The notes under the pieces were generated by a model. It was given only the letters and a program-made list of their open reading frames with translations, was not told the origin of the DNA and did not search any database. From Niallia taxi (lineage in GTDB: Bacteria > Bacillota > Bacilli > Bacillales > Cytobacillaceae), in contig NZ_CP102589.1 in the NCBI RefSeq assembly GCF_032818155.1, positions 2,032,001 to 2,096,000 of the forward strand: a stretch of 64,000 bases of DNA, read 5' to 3'. Position numbers and translations under genes: made by a program. This document shows, one piece after another, positions 35,403-44,851 of this stretch; positions within the stretch are counted from its first letter, which is position 1; every line of letters starts with the position of its first letter.

Positions 35403-38142
35403 AAGCATATTTGTAAAAAATTTAAAGGTGGAAAATCAAACTAATCCTCTCGGCATTGATATCCCATCACCTCGTTTTAGCTGGATGATTAATTCAGAGG
35501 AGAATAATGTGCTGCAATCTGCCTATCATCTTATCGTGGCAGATGAGGATGGGGAGGAGGTTTGGAATACAGGAAAAACAGACAGTGATCAATCTGTGTG
35601 GATTCCATATAAAGGACCAAGTCTTAAAGCAAGGAAATGTTATTTCTGGAAAGTGAGGATTTGGGATAATAAAGGACAGATTTCTGATTGGAGTAAAGCA
35701 TCATGGGAAATGGGACTGCTTCGTAAAGACGACTGGCAGGCTTGTTGGATTGAACCGGAACAGAAGGAAGCAGTCGAGGAGCCTTTTATTACAGTGCAGG
35801 AAATGTTTTCAGGGGGTTTCAAGGATAAAAGCTTGGAAGAAAAAGCAAAGGACCTTCGTCCACCACAGCTTTTGAGAAGAAAATTCACGATAACAGGTGA
35901 CATAAAAAAGGCAAGGCTGTATGTAACAAGCCATGGTGTTTACCAGTTGGAGCTGAACGGCAGTCGTGTCGGGAATAATGAATTCGCACCAGACTTTACG
36001 GCCTATAATGTCCGTCTTCAATACCAAACATATGATGTGACAGATTTGCTTACTGCTGGAAATAATGCAATCGGAGCAGTTATTGCAGACGGCTGGTATA
36101 TTGGCCGCATTCAGCTGACAGGGCACAGCTGCCAATTCGGGAACAAACTTGGTTTGCTGCTGCAGCTGGAGGTAGAATATCAGGACGGAACGACAGAACG
36201 CATTGTTTCAGATGAGCAGTTTGTTTCAAGTACAGGTCCATGGGAGTATGCTGATTTATTTATTGGAGAAAAATACGATGCCCGCTTAGAACAGCAAGAT
36301 TGGAGCTGTTTTGACTTTAATGATCAAAATTGGAAGAATGTAAAACAGGTAGATTATTCCTTCGATAATCTAGTTGCACAGTTTGGACCAAATGTGCGCG
36401 CAATGGAGGAAATTGTTCCACTATCCGTTCATCGTGAAACGGATGGTGCCCAAATTATTGATTTCGGGCAAATCATTGCCGGACGCATTCGGATTGCAAT
36501 CGAAGCGAGGAATGGGGACATAATCACACTTCAGCATAGTGAGGTGCTGGATAAAGACGGAAAGTTCTTTATGAACATTATCGGCCGAAATAAGGATCAG
36601 ACAGATATATTTATTGCAAAAGGGAACGGTTCGGAAGTATATGAGCCGAGATTTGTTTTTCATGGCTTCCGCTATGTAAGAATCACAGGTCTTAAGGCAC
36701 CTATAAAAAAAGACGCTGTGCGAGCAATTGTTCTTTACAGTGATATGGAGACAACTGGCCATTTCGAATGTTCGGATCAACGCTTGAACAGGCTGCAGCA
36801 AAATATTCAGTGGAGCCAGAAAACAAATATGCTGTCCATTCCGACAGATTGTCCGCAAAGAGAAAGAGCTGGCTGGACAGGTGATTTACAGGTTTTTGCA
36901 CCAACAGCTGCTTTTAACATGGACGTATATACATTTTTGGAACGCTGGCTAGGGGATGTCAGAAAAGAACAGTTTCCAGATGGTCAGATTGCCAACTTCG
37001 TGCCGACTGGAAAATACTATGTAAAGGAATGCTCAAGCATGGGGCAGCTTTCCAGCGCAGGCTGGGGGGATGCGATTATTATCGTTCCATGGGTGCTGTA
37101 TGAGCGCTATGGCGATGTACGTGTGCTGGAACAGAACTATGAAGCAATGGCAAAATGGCTGGAATATGTTCAAGACAAGGCAGAAACAGAGATACCAGTT
37201 TCGATGACAGAAACGGACCCGATTGTTTTAGAAAGACAAAAGTATTTATGGAATACAGGCTTTCATTTTGGCGACTGGCTTATTCCAAGCATAGTCGAAA
37301 GTGCGAATGAAAATACAGGACCGATGGACAGTGCAATACTTACAAAAGAGCTTGTGGCAACTTGTTTTTATGCAAATTCTGCCTTGCTTTTCGCTAAAAT
37401 AGCAGAACTTCATGGAGACAAGGAAATTAGCCAGACTTACTACACTTTGAACAAACGTATACGCAAAGCCTTTGAGGAGGAATATATAGAATCAAATGGC
37501 AGAATTAGCGCTCACTTTCAAGGGATTTATATTTTGGCACTGCAAATGAACATGGTTTCAAGTGAAAAACGTCCGCTGGTTGCAGCGCAATTAGCACAAT
37601 TAATTAAAGACAATGACCATAAATTAGATACAGGCTTTTTATCTGTTCCGTATTTAATGGATGTGCTAATTGCGGAAGGATATGAAGATATCGCTTATCG
37701 TATCCTCTACCAGACGGATTGTCCTTCTTGGCTTTACGAAGTAGAAAGGGGTGCAACGACCATTTGGGAATCGTGGTCAGCTATTCAAAAAGACGGAACA
37801 GTCGGGCATATGTCCTTTAACCATTATGCCTTCGGGTGTATTGGCGATTGGCTTTACCGCGAGCCCGGAGGCATCAAGCATATCTTACCAGGCTATAAAC
37901 ATAGTATTATCGAGCCAAATGTGAATGTTGGGTTGAGTAGTGCTAAAGCGGTTTTGAGAACAGGATATGGAATCCTGTCATCTGCTTGGGAAAGAAACAA
38001 CGACTTCATAAAGCTGGAAGTAAAGATACCGCCAAATACGACAGCAACAGTTATATTGCATGGGGAAAATCGAGTGGAAATAGGAAGCGGTACACACCAA
38101 TTCCAATATAAAAGTCCTTCCGTATTAAATGGAAGAGCATAG
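35395..38142 (+). CDS. Alpha-L-rhamnosidase, GH78
   Basis: A 915-residue family 78 enzyme without a signal peptide, so it acts in the cytoplasm. An N-terminal Fn3-like domain (NPLGIDIPSPRFSWMINSEE) precedes carbohydrate-binding beta domains (about 160-340), then the six-hairpin catalytic domain with the conserved IPTDCPQRERAGWTGDLQVF carrying acidic catalytic residues and the later GATTIWESWSA. It removes terminal rhamnose from glycosides such as rutin or quercitrin. The ATG overlaps the end of the symporter gene (ATGGATAA), so both are coupled. A terminator follows. Confidence 0.92.
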   Translation: MDKSIFVKNLKVENQTNPLGIDIPSPRFSWMINSEENNVLQSAYHLIVADEDGEEVWNTGKTDSDQSVWIPYKGPSLKARKCYFWKVRIWDNKGQISDWSKASWEMGLLRKDDWQACWIEPEQKEAVEEPFITVQEMFSGGFKDKSLEEKAKDLRPPQLLRRKFTITGDIKKARLYVTSHGVYQLELNGSRVGNNEFAPDFTAYNVRLQYQTYDVTDLLTAGNNAIGAVIADGWYIGRIQLTGHSCQFGNKLGLLLQLEVEYQDGTTERIVSDEQFVSSTGPWEYADLFIGEKYDARLEQQDWSCFDFNDQNWKNVKQVDYSFDNLVAQFGPNVRAMEEIVPLSVHRETDGAQIIDFGQIIAGRIRIAIEARNGDIITLQHSEVLDKDGKFFMNIIGRNKDQTDIFIAKGNGSEVYEPRFVFHGFRYVRITGLKAPIKKDAVRAIVLYSDMETTGHFECSDQRLNRLQQNIQWSQKTNMLSIPTDCPQRERAGWTGDLQVFAPTAAFNMDVYTFLERWLGDVRKEQFPDGQIANFVPTGKYYVKECSSMGQLSSAGWGDAIIIVPWVLYERYGDVRVLEQNYEAMAKWLEYVQDKAETEIPVSMTETDPIVLERQKYLWNTGFHFGDWLIPSIVESANENTGPMDSAILTKELVATCFYANSALLFAKIAELHGDKEISQTYYTLNKRIRKAFEEEYIESNGRISAHFQGIYILALQMNMVSSEKRPLVAAQLAQLIKDNDHKLDTGFLSVPYLMDVLIAEGYEDIAYRILYQTDCPSWLYEVERGATTIWESWSAIQKDGTVGHMSFNHYAFGCIGDWLYREPGGIKHILPGYKHSIIEPNVNVGLSSAKAVLRTGYGILSSAWERNNDFIKLEVKIPPNTTATVILHGENRVEIGSGTHQFQYKSPSVLNGRA

Positions 38143-38143
38143 G

Positions 38144-38174
38144 AAAAAGCTGGCTTAATAAGCCAGCTTTTTTT
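38144..38174. terminator. Bidirectional terminator between rhamnosidase and tRNA
   Basis: AAAAAGCTGGCTTA and TAAGCCAGCTTTTT form a perfect stem with T and A runs. It can end both the rightward rhamnosidase and the leftward tRNA. Confidence 0.9.
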
Positions 38175-38178
38175 ATGA

Positions 38179-38252
38179 CGTCCCTGGAGGGAATCGAACC
38201 CACGACACACAGCTTAGGAGGCTGTCGCTCTATCCTACTGAGCTACAGAGAC
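38179..38252 (-). tRNA. tRNA-Arg (anticodon CCT)
   Basis: Read on the minus strand, a 74-base cloverleaf begins GTCTCTG and its acceptor arm closes with CAGGGAC plus the discriminator G. The D arm is GCTCAGTAGGATAGAGC. The anticodon stem ACAGC/GCTGT holds the loop CTCCTAA, giving anticodon CCT for AGG codons. The T arm is GTGGGTTCGATTCCCTC (with a shortened closing pair). The CCA end is not encoded. It is a lone tRNA gene between two transport clusters. Confidence 0.95.
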
Positions 38253-38619
38253 ATGTATGATTGTTTAACTGCTACCATAAGAGGATACATCATTGCCTGA
38301 AATCTGTAAAGTAATTAGCACTGGTAAATTCCAAAGTTTTTCCTTTTATTAAAGCAGGGATAAAGACGCTTATACTTGGTTGACGTTGCCGATGTTCATT
38401 TCGATTAAAGAATAGATGTAAATGAAAAGCAATCGCGTATTTTAGAGAAGCACAATATATTAAGATTGTAATTATTATGTATACTTTTTAAATTCTGATT
38501 CACAGGTCTACTATATTATTGCCTACGTTAACGATTAACACATATAATAAACCTGTATTAGAGACGTACCTTACATAAAATATTAAAGTATCTAACCTAA
38601 AACTAGAGGGAGGATTATA
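38253..38619. other. Intergenic region upstream of the GntR gene
   Basis: A 367-base gap that must hold the leftward tRNA promoter and the rightward GntR promoter. GTTAA-CGA-TTAAC (38527-38539) is a small palindrome in the GntR upstream region. TATAATAA near 38543 may be a -10 box. No direct repeat of the tRNA 3' end, integrase or coding frame was seen. Confidence 0.45.
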
Positions 38620-39333
38620 GTGAAACCTCTTTACATGTTAATAAAAGAAAAAATTGAGGCAGACATGCATTCAGGCAAACTAAAGTCAGGTGACAGGCTG
38701 CCTTCTGAAATAGTGCTAGCAGCAGAATTTAAAGTCAGCCGAGAAACCGTACGTTCCGCTATCCGCCTTCTTGAAGAAAATGGAAAGCTTTATGTTAAGC
38801 ATGGGGTAGGGACATTTGTTGTTAACCCATTGCCTAAGACACCGAATAGCTTAGAGCAGCTAATGAGTGTTACCTCCATGATAAAGTATGCCGGCTTAGA
38901 GGACGGGGAAAAACGGGAAAAAATAAAGCTGGATAACCCTACAGAGGAATGGAGAAATCTTCTACAACTCAAGGAGGAAGAAGAGGTAATCATTCATGAA
39001 AGAATCCGAACGGCGAATGATGAACCTGTTGTGTTTTCTCAGAATGTCATTGCGGAATCTCTTGTTAAGAAAAAAATGATTAATCAAGGCTCAATCGGCT
39101 CTCTATTCGATTACTTAAAAAAAGAATGCAATATAGATATCGCTAGAGCTACAACAGAAATTGTTGTTCCCCTTCATACAGATCGTAATTGTCATAAGCT
39201 GCTTATTCATCCAGAAACGACTGTTTTATTATTAAAGCAACTTCATTACGATCATCAAAATCGCCCAGTTCTCTATTCATTAGATTATTTTAGGAATGAC
39301 GTTTTTACATTCACTGTAAATAGAACAAGATAA
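38620..39333 (+). CDS. GntR family regulator, HutC subfamily
   Basis: A 237-residue regulator with a GntR winged helix (residues about 5-70: DRLPSEIVLAAEFKVSRETV, then KHGVGTFVV) and a UTRA ligand domain (EEVIIHERIRTANDEPVVFS, then LYSLDYFRNDVFTFTV). The start is GTG after AGGGAGGA. It directly precedes the ABC-PHP operon, and the GTnTAnAC core typical of HutC-type operators lies in front of that operon. It is probably a substrate-sensing repressor of it. Its closest known functional relatives sense phosphonates, histidine or amino sugars. Confidence 0.88.
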   Translation: MKPLYMLIKEKIEADMHSGKLKSGDRLPSEIVLAAEFKVSRETVRSAIRLLEENGKLYVKHGVGTFVVNPLPKTPNSLEQLMSVTSMIKYAGLEDGEKREKIKLDNPTEEWRNLLQLKEEEEVIIHERIRTANDEPVVFSQNVIAESLVKKKMINQGSIGSLFDYLKKECNIDIARATTEIVVPLHTDRNCHKLLIHPETTVLLLKQLHYDHQNRPVLYSLDYFRNDVFTFTVNRTR

Positions 39334-39358
39334 ATTTAATAGGCTCAAAGAGTTGGAT

Positions 39359-39395
39359 AACCAATCTATCATTTTAATAGATTGGTTTTTTGTTT
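39359..39395 (+). terminator. Intrinsic terminator of the GntR gene
   Basis: AACCAATCTAT and ATAGATTGGTT pair perfectly around seven bases, followed by TTTTTGTTTTTT. It separates the regulator from the ABC operon. Confidence 0.88.
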
Positions 39396-39505
39396 TTTAA
39401 AAGAAGTCTAGACAACCTAACGAAAGATAAAGGAAAGTTATGAATATTTACAAGAAAACAACAAATAGATGAAAGATTATTAATAATCGTTTGTTAAATT
39501 AAAGC

Positions 39506-39525
39506 TAAGAGGTATAGACTTCTTA
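39506..39525 (+). promoter_or_regulatory. HutC-type GntR operator before the ABC-PHP operon
   Basis: TAAGAGGTATAGACTTCTTA is an imperfect palindrome centred on GTATAGAC (39512-39519), which fits the GTnTAnAC core reported for HutC-subfamily GntR regulators. It lies 42 bases before the first permease start, where a repressor would act on the promoter. Confidence 0.65.
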
Positions 39526-39566
39526 TTTTTAAAAATCTTTATCTTAACAGGAGAGGAGAAGAGATA

Positions 39567-40388
39567 TTGTGGTATTTTAAAACACTTGGTAAGGGGAAAG
39601 TAGTTGAATTCATTCTACTTGCGATTTTCCTGCTATTCTTTTTTGGCCCCTTATTGAATTTACTGTTACTAGCGTTTTCTGGTGAGTGGCAATATCCTGA
39701 TGCTTTGCCAAAGTCTTGGTCATTGGAATGGTGGAGCTTCGTCTTAGCAGATGAGTCAATCGTAAGATCAGTGTGGTTATCTTTTCTTATTGCAGCAATA
39801 GTTACCATGATTTCCCTTATTATTTGTATTCCTGCAGCATACGCGTTTGCCCGCATCAGTTTTCCATTAAGGAGGTTTTTTCTTTTCTCCTTCTTGCTGA
39901 CTAATGCTTTTCCGAAAATGGGATTATATGTTGCAATCGCCGTTTTATTTTATCAATACAACCTTATGAATACATTCATTGGGATTATATTAATACACCT
40001 AATTAATACGCTTATGCTCATGACCTGGATTCCTTCTGCTGCATTTGAGAATGTGCATCGTTCACAAGAGGAATCTGCTCGCGATGCTGGGGCATCTCCG
40101 TTAAAGGTATTCTGGTATATCACTTTACCGATGGCTAAGCCGGGAATTATCGTGGCGTCTGTTTTTACCTTCCTATCTTCCTTAGATGAAGCACAAGGAA
40201 CCTTATTAGTAGGAATACCAGACTATAAAACGATGCCAGTTATCATGTATTCCATCATAGCGGACTATCCAAGTACAGCAGGTGCAGTGTTTTCAGTAAT
40301 ATTGACACTTCCAACGATCATTTTGCTATTTGCCGCTAGAAAATTTGTTGGGGCAGATTCATTTGCAAACGGAATGCGTCTTAAATAA
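39567..40388 (+). CDS. ABC transporter permease (PotC/PhnV-like)
   Basis: A 273-residue membrane protein with six segments and the EAA loop EESARDAGASPLKVFWYITL, followed by PMAKPGI, that contacts the ATPase. It is of the binding-protein-dependent importer type. The start is TTG after GAGGAGAAG. It is the first gene of a tight operon with the ATPase, binding protein and second permease. The gene set resembles spermidine/putrescine, iron(III) or 2-aminoethylphosphonate importers; the substrate is unknown. Confidence 0.87.
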   Translation: MWYFKTLGKGKVVEFILLAIFLLFFFGPLLNLLLLAFSGEWQYPDALPKSWSLEWWSFVLADESIVRSVWLSFLIAAIVTMISLIICIPAAYAFARISFPLRRFFLFSFLLTNAFPKMGLYVAIAVLFYQYNLMNTFIGIILIHLINTLMLMTWIPSAAFENVHRSQEESARDAGASPLKVFWYITLPMAKPGIIVASVFTFLSSLDEAQGTLLVGIPDYKTMPVIMYSIIADYPSTAGAVFSVILTLPTIILLFAARKFVGADSFANGMRLK

Positions 40389-40421
40389 TGGTTGCAACCA
40401 AAGGAAGGAAGGTAATCAAGC

Positions 40422-41525
40422 GTGTCAATTAGCTTATCAATAACTAATTTAAGTAAAATTTATCCTACAGGAGAAGGTGTAAAAAGCTTTTCCTTAGATA
40501 TTCAAAATGGAGAAATGGTTACGTTGCTTGGGCCTTCAGGCTGTGGGAAATCTACTGTCCTTCGCAGTGTTGGCGGATTTATCGAGCCTAATGATGGTTC
40601 CATCATAATCGATGGGCATGAGGTGAACCACCTTCCGCCTGAAAAGAGGCCAAGTGCAATGGTTTTCCAAAGCTATAATTTATGGCCGCATATGACTGTA
40701 TTTAATAATCTGGCATTTAGCTTAAAGCTTAAGAAAATGAAGAAAGCTCATATTATCGATAAAGTGAAATGGGCATTAAATCTAGTACAGCTTCAAGGCT
40801 ATGAAAAGAAGTTTCCAAGTGAATTATCTGGAGGTCAACAACAAAGGGTTGCCTTGGCACGTGCATTGCTACTTGAACCGAAAGTGCTGTTGTTGGATGA
40901 ACCGTTTTCTGCTCTTGATGCAAAATTAAGACACGAATTACGGGAAGAACTGCGAGAGATTCAAGCAAAACAGCAGCTTACCATGCTATTTGTGACACAT
41001 GATCAAGAAGAAGCATTAGCCATCTCTGATCGAATTGTTGTAATGAACAAAGGAGAAGTGGAGCAAATTGATTCTCCGCAAAATATTTATAATTATCCTG
41101 CATCCCTGTTTGTTGCTCAATTTATTGGAAAGATGAACTTCCTAACAGGTTATGCAGAAGGAAATAAAATTCATATCGGTTCACTTAACTTTCCTAATAT
41201 GAATCGATATAACAAATCGGTGACTGTTGCTGTTAGACCAGAGGATGTTGTGCTTGCAAGTGAGGTGGAAAATGGCCTTGAGGCAATGATTGAAAAAGTG
41301 ATGATGTTAGGTCATTACGCAGAGGTCAGCTTGAAAACAGAGTTTGGGATTCTAAAAATGTTTATTGATCGCAGTGAAATAAGTCAATTTAAAATGCACC
41401 AAAACATCCGCATAACGTTCGCAACAATTCAAACCTTTACAGATGAACAGGACATACATACTAATGGTTATTCAAAAATACAAAATCTAACTAAAGAGGA
41501 GATTGAAGTATATGAAAAAGTCTAA
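40422..41525 (+). CDS. ABC transporter ATP-binding protein (PotA/PhnT-like)
   Basis: A 367-residue ATPase. Walker A is GPSGCGKST (about 37-45), the Q loop is AMVFQSYNLWPHM, the signature LSGGQQQRVALARALLLEP and Walker B VLLLDEPFSALDA. A C-terminal TOBE-like domain (TVAVRPEDVVLAS on) is typical of importer ATPases of the PotA/FbpC/PhnT type. The start is GTG after GGAAGGTA. Its end overlaps the binding-protein gene by 14 bases. Confidence 0.92.
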   Translation: MSISLSITNLSKIYPTGEGVKSFSLDIQNGEMVTLLGPSGCGKSTVLRSVGGFIEPNDGSIIIDGHEVNHLPPEKRPSAMVFQSYNLWPHMTVFNNLAFSLKLKKMKKAHIIDKVKWALNLVQLQGYEKKFPSELSGGQQQRVALARALLLEPKVLLLDEPFSALDAKLRHELREELREIQAKQQLTMLFVTHDQEEALAISDRIVVMNKGEVEQIDSPQNIYNYPASLFVAQFIGKMNFLTGYAEGNKIHIGSLNFPNMNRYNKSVTVAVRPEDVVLASEVENGLEAMIEKVMMLGHYAEVSLKTEFGILKMFIDRSEISQFKMHQNIRITFATIQTFTDEQDIHTNGYSKIQNLTKEEIEVYEKV

Positions 41526-42669
41526 ATCATTAAAAAGAATGCTAACAGGAACAATATTAGCTGTCAGTACCTTTTCATTAGTTGCATGTAATTCTAGCGA
41601 GACAAACAGTGCGGCAAGCGGAGGAGAAGATGTAACTAAAATATCTCTATACAGTTCAGGCTCTCAAAATGTTGAGACTTTCTGGGAAACAGTTATTCCT
41701 AAATTTGAAGAAGAACATAAGGATATTGATGTGAATTTCGTATTTGTTCCGTCTGGGACAGGTGGACAGGCTACAATTGATCGAATTGTTGCAGCTAAAA
41801 AAGCAAATAAAGATTCTGAGATTGATATTTATGAAGGAGCACTTGCTGATATTATCCGCAGCGAAGAGGAAGGTGGACTGTTTTATGAACTTTCAACAGA
41901 ATCTATTAAAAATCTAGATAATGTTCAAGCAGAAAATCTAGAGGGTACACAAAATCTAGCAGTTCCTTATCGTGCATCATCAGTTGTTCTTGCATACAAT
42001 TCAGACAAAGTAAAGGATGTGCCGACAACGGCAGCAGAATTGAATGCTTGGATAGAAAATAATCCAGGCCGCTTTGCTTACAATGATCCAAATACAGGTG
42101 GAGCAGGAAGCTCATTTGTTCTATCAACTGTTTATAACGAACTTGATGAAAATGCTATGAATGTTCAGGATGAAAGTATTATGAAAAGTTGGGACAAAGG
42201 AATTCAAATACTAAAGGACATGGCACCAAACCTTTATAAAGCAGGAGTATATCCTAAAAAGAATCAAGGAACGGTTGACCTGCTTGCTAATGGTGAGGTT
42301 GATATGATTCCAGCTTGGTCTGATATGGCTTTAGAACAAATAAATTCAAAATTATTGCCAGATACTACTAAATTAACACAAATCGATCCAGCTTTTACTG
42401 GTGGACCAGCTTATTTAATGGCTGTGGATAATGGTAATGATGAACGTAAGGAAGCCTCTGAAACGTTCCTGGATTATGTTCTTACTCAAGATGTGCAGAA
42501 GCTGGTTATAGATACAATGTACGGCTATCCAGGTATTAAGTGGGACCTATTGCCAGCAGAGGATCAAAAGAAATTTGAAGCAGTCAGTGGCGGTTACCGT
42601 ACTTTTAACGGCGGCGATCTAGCAAGTGAATTAATGAAAGTTTGGCAAAAAGAGGTAGCGAGTCAATGA
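41512..42669 (+). CDS. ABC transporter substrate-binding lipoprotein
   Basis: A 385-residue lipoprotein with a signal peptide ending FSLVAC (Cys 26), then a Ser/Asn linker and a type-2 periplasmic-binding fold (ISLYSSGSQNVETFWETVIP at the mature start, later GEVDMIPAWSDMALEQ). The start with YSSG resembles binding proteins for iron, phosphonate or polyamines. ATG at 41512 is preferred over TTG at 41503 because AAGAGGA lies eleven bases ahead. It overlaps the permease by four bases (ATGA). Confidence 0.87.
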   Translation: MKKSKSLKRMLTGTILAVSTFSLVACNSSETNSAASGGEDVTKISLYSSGSQNVETFWETVIPKFEEEHKDIDVNFVFVPSGTGGQATIDRIVAAKKANKDSEIDIYEGALADIIRSEEEGGLFYELSTESIKNLDNVQAENLEGTQNLAVPYRASSVVLAYNSDKVKDVPTTAAELNAWIENNPGRFAYNDPNTGGAGSSFVLSTVYNELDENAMNVQDESIMKSWDKGIQILKDMAPNLYKAGVYPKKNQGTVDLLANGEVDMIPAWSDMALEQINSKLLPDTTKLTQIDPAFTGGPAYLMAVDNGNDERKEASETFLDYVLTQDVQKLVIDTMYGYPGIKWDLLPAEDQKKFEAVSGGYRTFNGGDLASELMKVWQKEVASQ

Positions 42670-43538
42670 GTAGGGAAGTGGCCTTAAAAGAGAGTTTTGT
42701 CATTCAGAAAAAAACAAAATTAGCAGTGTTAGGAATAGGGCTTGTTATGCCCTCTTTCCTAACGTTGCTTGTTTTGGTCATCTATCCAGTCGCACTTGCC
42801 ATAATGGAGAGCTTTCAAAATGAAGAGGATGCCTTTTCACTTGAGAACTATCAATATATTTTTACAGAGCCATTAATCTTGCAAAGCATTCAACATACTT
42901 TAGTAATTACATTTATTTCTTGTTTATTAACTTTAGGATTAAGCTATATATTAGCTATTTATCTTAACTTTAGTAACAGTATTTTTTCTAAAATAATCAA
43001 CAAGCTGTATTTTATCCCATTGTTTATTCCGGGCGTCATCGCCATATATGGATTTTTAAATTTTTATCGAGATAATGGCTGGGTTGCAAGAATCATTGGT
43101 GAAAACAATATGCCCTCCATTATTTATGACATGAAAGGCTTATTAATGATTAATGTGTGGTTTAATATTCCCTTTACAACCATGCTGTTATTATCGGCTT
43201 TACAAGCTATTCCTCGGTCTGTCATTGAAAGTGCAAAAGATACGGGGGCATCAAAGCTCAGGCTGTTTATTCATTTCATACTTCCTCTTTCCTATAAGAC
43301 AATGCTTGTTGCATTAACGTTTCTGTTTATGGGCTTAATTGGCAGCTTCACAGCACCCTTTCTTATCGATCGGAATGCGCCGCAAATGCTAGGTGTATCC
43401 ATGCAGCAGCATTTTTCCGTATACAATGAGATCGGCCAATCAAGCGCACTTGCTGTTTTTATGTTTGTACTATGCTCTATTGTAGGCTATGTATATATTC
43501 AAAATAATATGAAAAAGACAAAGAAGGATATGTTCTAA
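42666..43538 (+). CDS. ABC transporter permease (PotB/PhnU-like)
   Basis: A 290-residue membrane protein with six segments and the EAA loop ESAKDTGASKLRLFIHFILP. It pairs with the permease at 39567. The ATG overlaps the stop of the binding-protein gene, so translation is coupled. The gene order permease, ATPase, binding protein, permease is less common than keeping both permeases together. Confidence 0.87.
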   Translation: MSREVALKESFVIQKKTKLAVLGIGLVMPSFLTLLVLVIYPVALAIMESFQNEEDAFSLENYQYIFTEPLILQSIQHTLVITFISCLLTLGLSYILAIYLNFSNSIFSKIINKLYFIPLFIPGVIAIYGFLNFYRDNGWVARIIGENNMPSIIYDMKGLLMINVWFNIPFTTMLLLSALQAIPRSVIESAKDTGASKLRLFIHFILPLSYKTMLVALTFLFMGLIGSFTAPFLIDRNAPQMLGVSMQQHFSVYNEIGQSSALAVFMFVLCSIVGYVYIQNNMKKTKKDMF

Positions 43539-43562
43539 TTTTAAATTAGGGAGATGGTTAGG

Positions 43563-44831
43563 ATGACGGTATTAAACCCTGCAAAATTAAAGCATTTAGA
43601 GCGGTATCAATCTAGCTTTATTATTGAGGAAAAAGGCTATTATGCTGTTAATCTTAGGGCATTGGCATCTACCTCTTGGCAGGAGGAAAATAATGAATCA
43701 TTAATGCTGAGATTGTCTGTGAATCAAGTGCATCATCAAGATATTATATTATTTTATGGAAGCAATACCTTCACATATAAGCGTCTGCTTGGCTTAATGG
43801 AGCCTGGAACATACGAAATGGAATGGCTTTGTGAAACACCTCGAAACAGTGAAGCATTTGCTCAGCTTGAAGGCTGTACGCTAGAAAAATTAGCTTTATC
43901 TGATCGGGAAGCACTTGCAGTTCAATATGCTCCTAAGCTTTATGGACGTGCAGTGTACAGCCAATTTGATAATTTGTTTACGGACACTCCTTTAGAAATG
44001 ATTTATTTTTTTGATAAATGGGAAAAAGGCGCGGTAATTGAATATCATATGGTTTTTAGTCATGAAGATGAGGGGACACCTGCGGTTCTGTTAATGTCAA
44101 AGTGGGGGCGTTTATTAGATATTGAATATATGGCAAGTATTTTTTTGAATGAACAGAATGAAGTGGAATATGTTGAATATCAAGGGGCAGAGCATCAGGT
44201 GAAATCATATCAAGTAGATGATAACCAAATAATTCTTCAAACAGCTACCTGCAATGGGAACTTTACGGATGAAATTACAAGTTCCTACCATTTCTCCTTT
44301 ATTCCAAGCTACGAATGGAAAATAGAAAACGAGGCTCGAGAAACAGTCATGGTGCGTTTTCCTTATATCAATCATGTCATGAAATGGGAAGCGGAGAGAC
44401 AGTTGAAGAATTCTCCTTTGCCTTATAATAAAATCGAAAATGTGAATCAGTATATTTATATTCAATCCTCAGTATGGGGCATGGAGCTTGGCAGCCCAAG
44501 CGTAGATTTTCTTTGCCGGATTAAAGGTGATAACGAGTGGTACTCAAGTTCTTTACATAATAAAAAGCTAGGCGAATTCTCGGCAGCATATACTGGTCCC
44601 TACAATCACTTTGGAACAGCTATTTGTCTGCCAGATGGGAAATCAATGGAAGATATAGTCGAAATAAAGATTGCTCTTATTAATGAAAAGCTGCCTCAAG
44701 TCAACGTGAGAAATTTGCAGGTTTTCGCTTACGATGAAAATAACGACATGAGAAAATATATAGAAAAAGCCTTTGACGAAAATTTAAACTGGATAGAATC
44801 GGAAATGACTATTTGGCGAAAAGAGATGTAA
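43563..44831 (+). CDS. Unknown 422-residue protein in the ABC-PHP operon
   Basis: A soluble protein without signal peptide or membrane segment, beta-rich by composition (many aromatic and alternating hydrophobic residues). The region at about 125-200 holds what looks like a conserved core: KLYGRAVYSQFDNLFTDTPL, then IEYHMVFSHEDEGTP and MSKWGRLLDIEYMASIF. Acidic and His residues there could be catalytic. I recall no named family with confidence. It is 24 bases after the permease and 20 before the PHP gene, so it likely shares their substrate. ATG at 43563 follows TAGGGAG; ATG at 43554 is possible. Confidence 0.7.
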   Translation: MTVLNPAKLKHLERYQSSFIIEEKGYYAVNLRALASTSWQEENNESLMLRLSVNQVHHQDIILFYGSNTFTYKRLLGLMEPGTYEMEWLCETPRNSEAFAQLEGCTLEKLALSDREALAVQYAPKLYGRAVYSQFDNLFTDTPLEMIYFFDKWEKGAVIEYHMVFSHEDEGTPAVLLMSKWGRLLDIEYMASIFLNEQNEVEYVEYQGAEHQVKSYQVDDNQIILQTATCNGNFTDEITSSYHFSFIPSYEWKIENEARETVMVRFPYINHVMKWEAERQLKNSPLPYNKIENVNQYIYIQSSVWGMELGSPSVDFLCRIKGDNEWYSSSLHNKKLGEFSAAYTGPYNHFGTAICLPDGKSMEDIVEIKIALINEKLPQVNVRNLQVFAYDENNDMRKYIEKAFDENLNWIESEMTIWRKEM

Positions 44832-44851
44832 GGATGGTGTAAAACAACAAG

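Noticed and set aside
36421..36858. Minus-strand frame of 145 residues inside the rhamnosidase gene
   Set aside because: Antisense to a conserved GH78 catalytic domain, so it is a chance open frame.
38179..38252. tRNA-Arg as an integration site for a mobile island
   Set aside because: No repeat of the tRNA 3' end, integrase or excision gene was seen on either side within the window.
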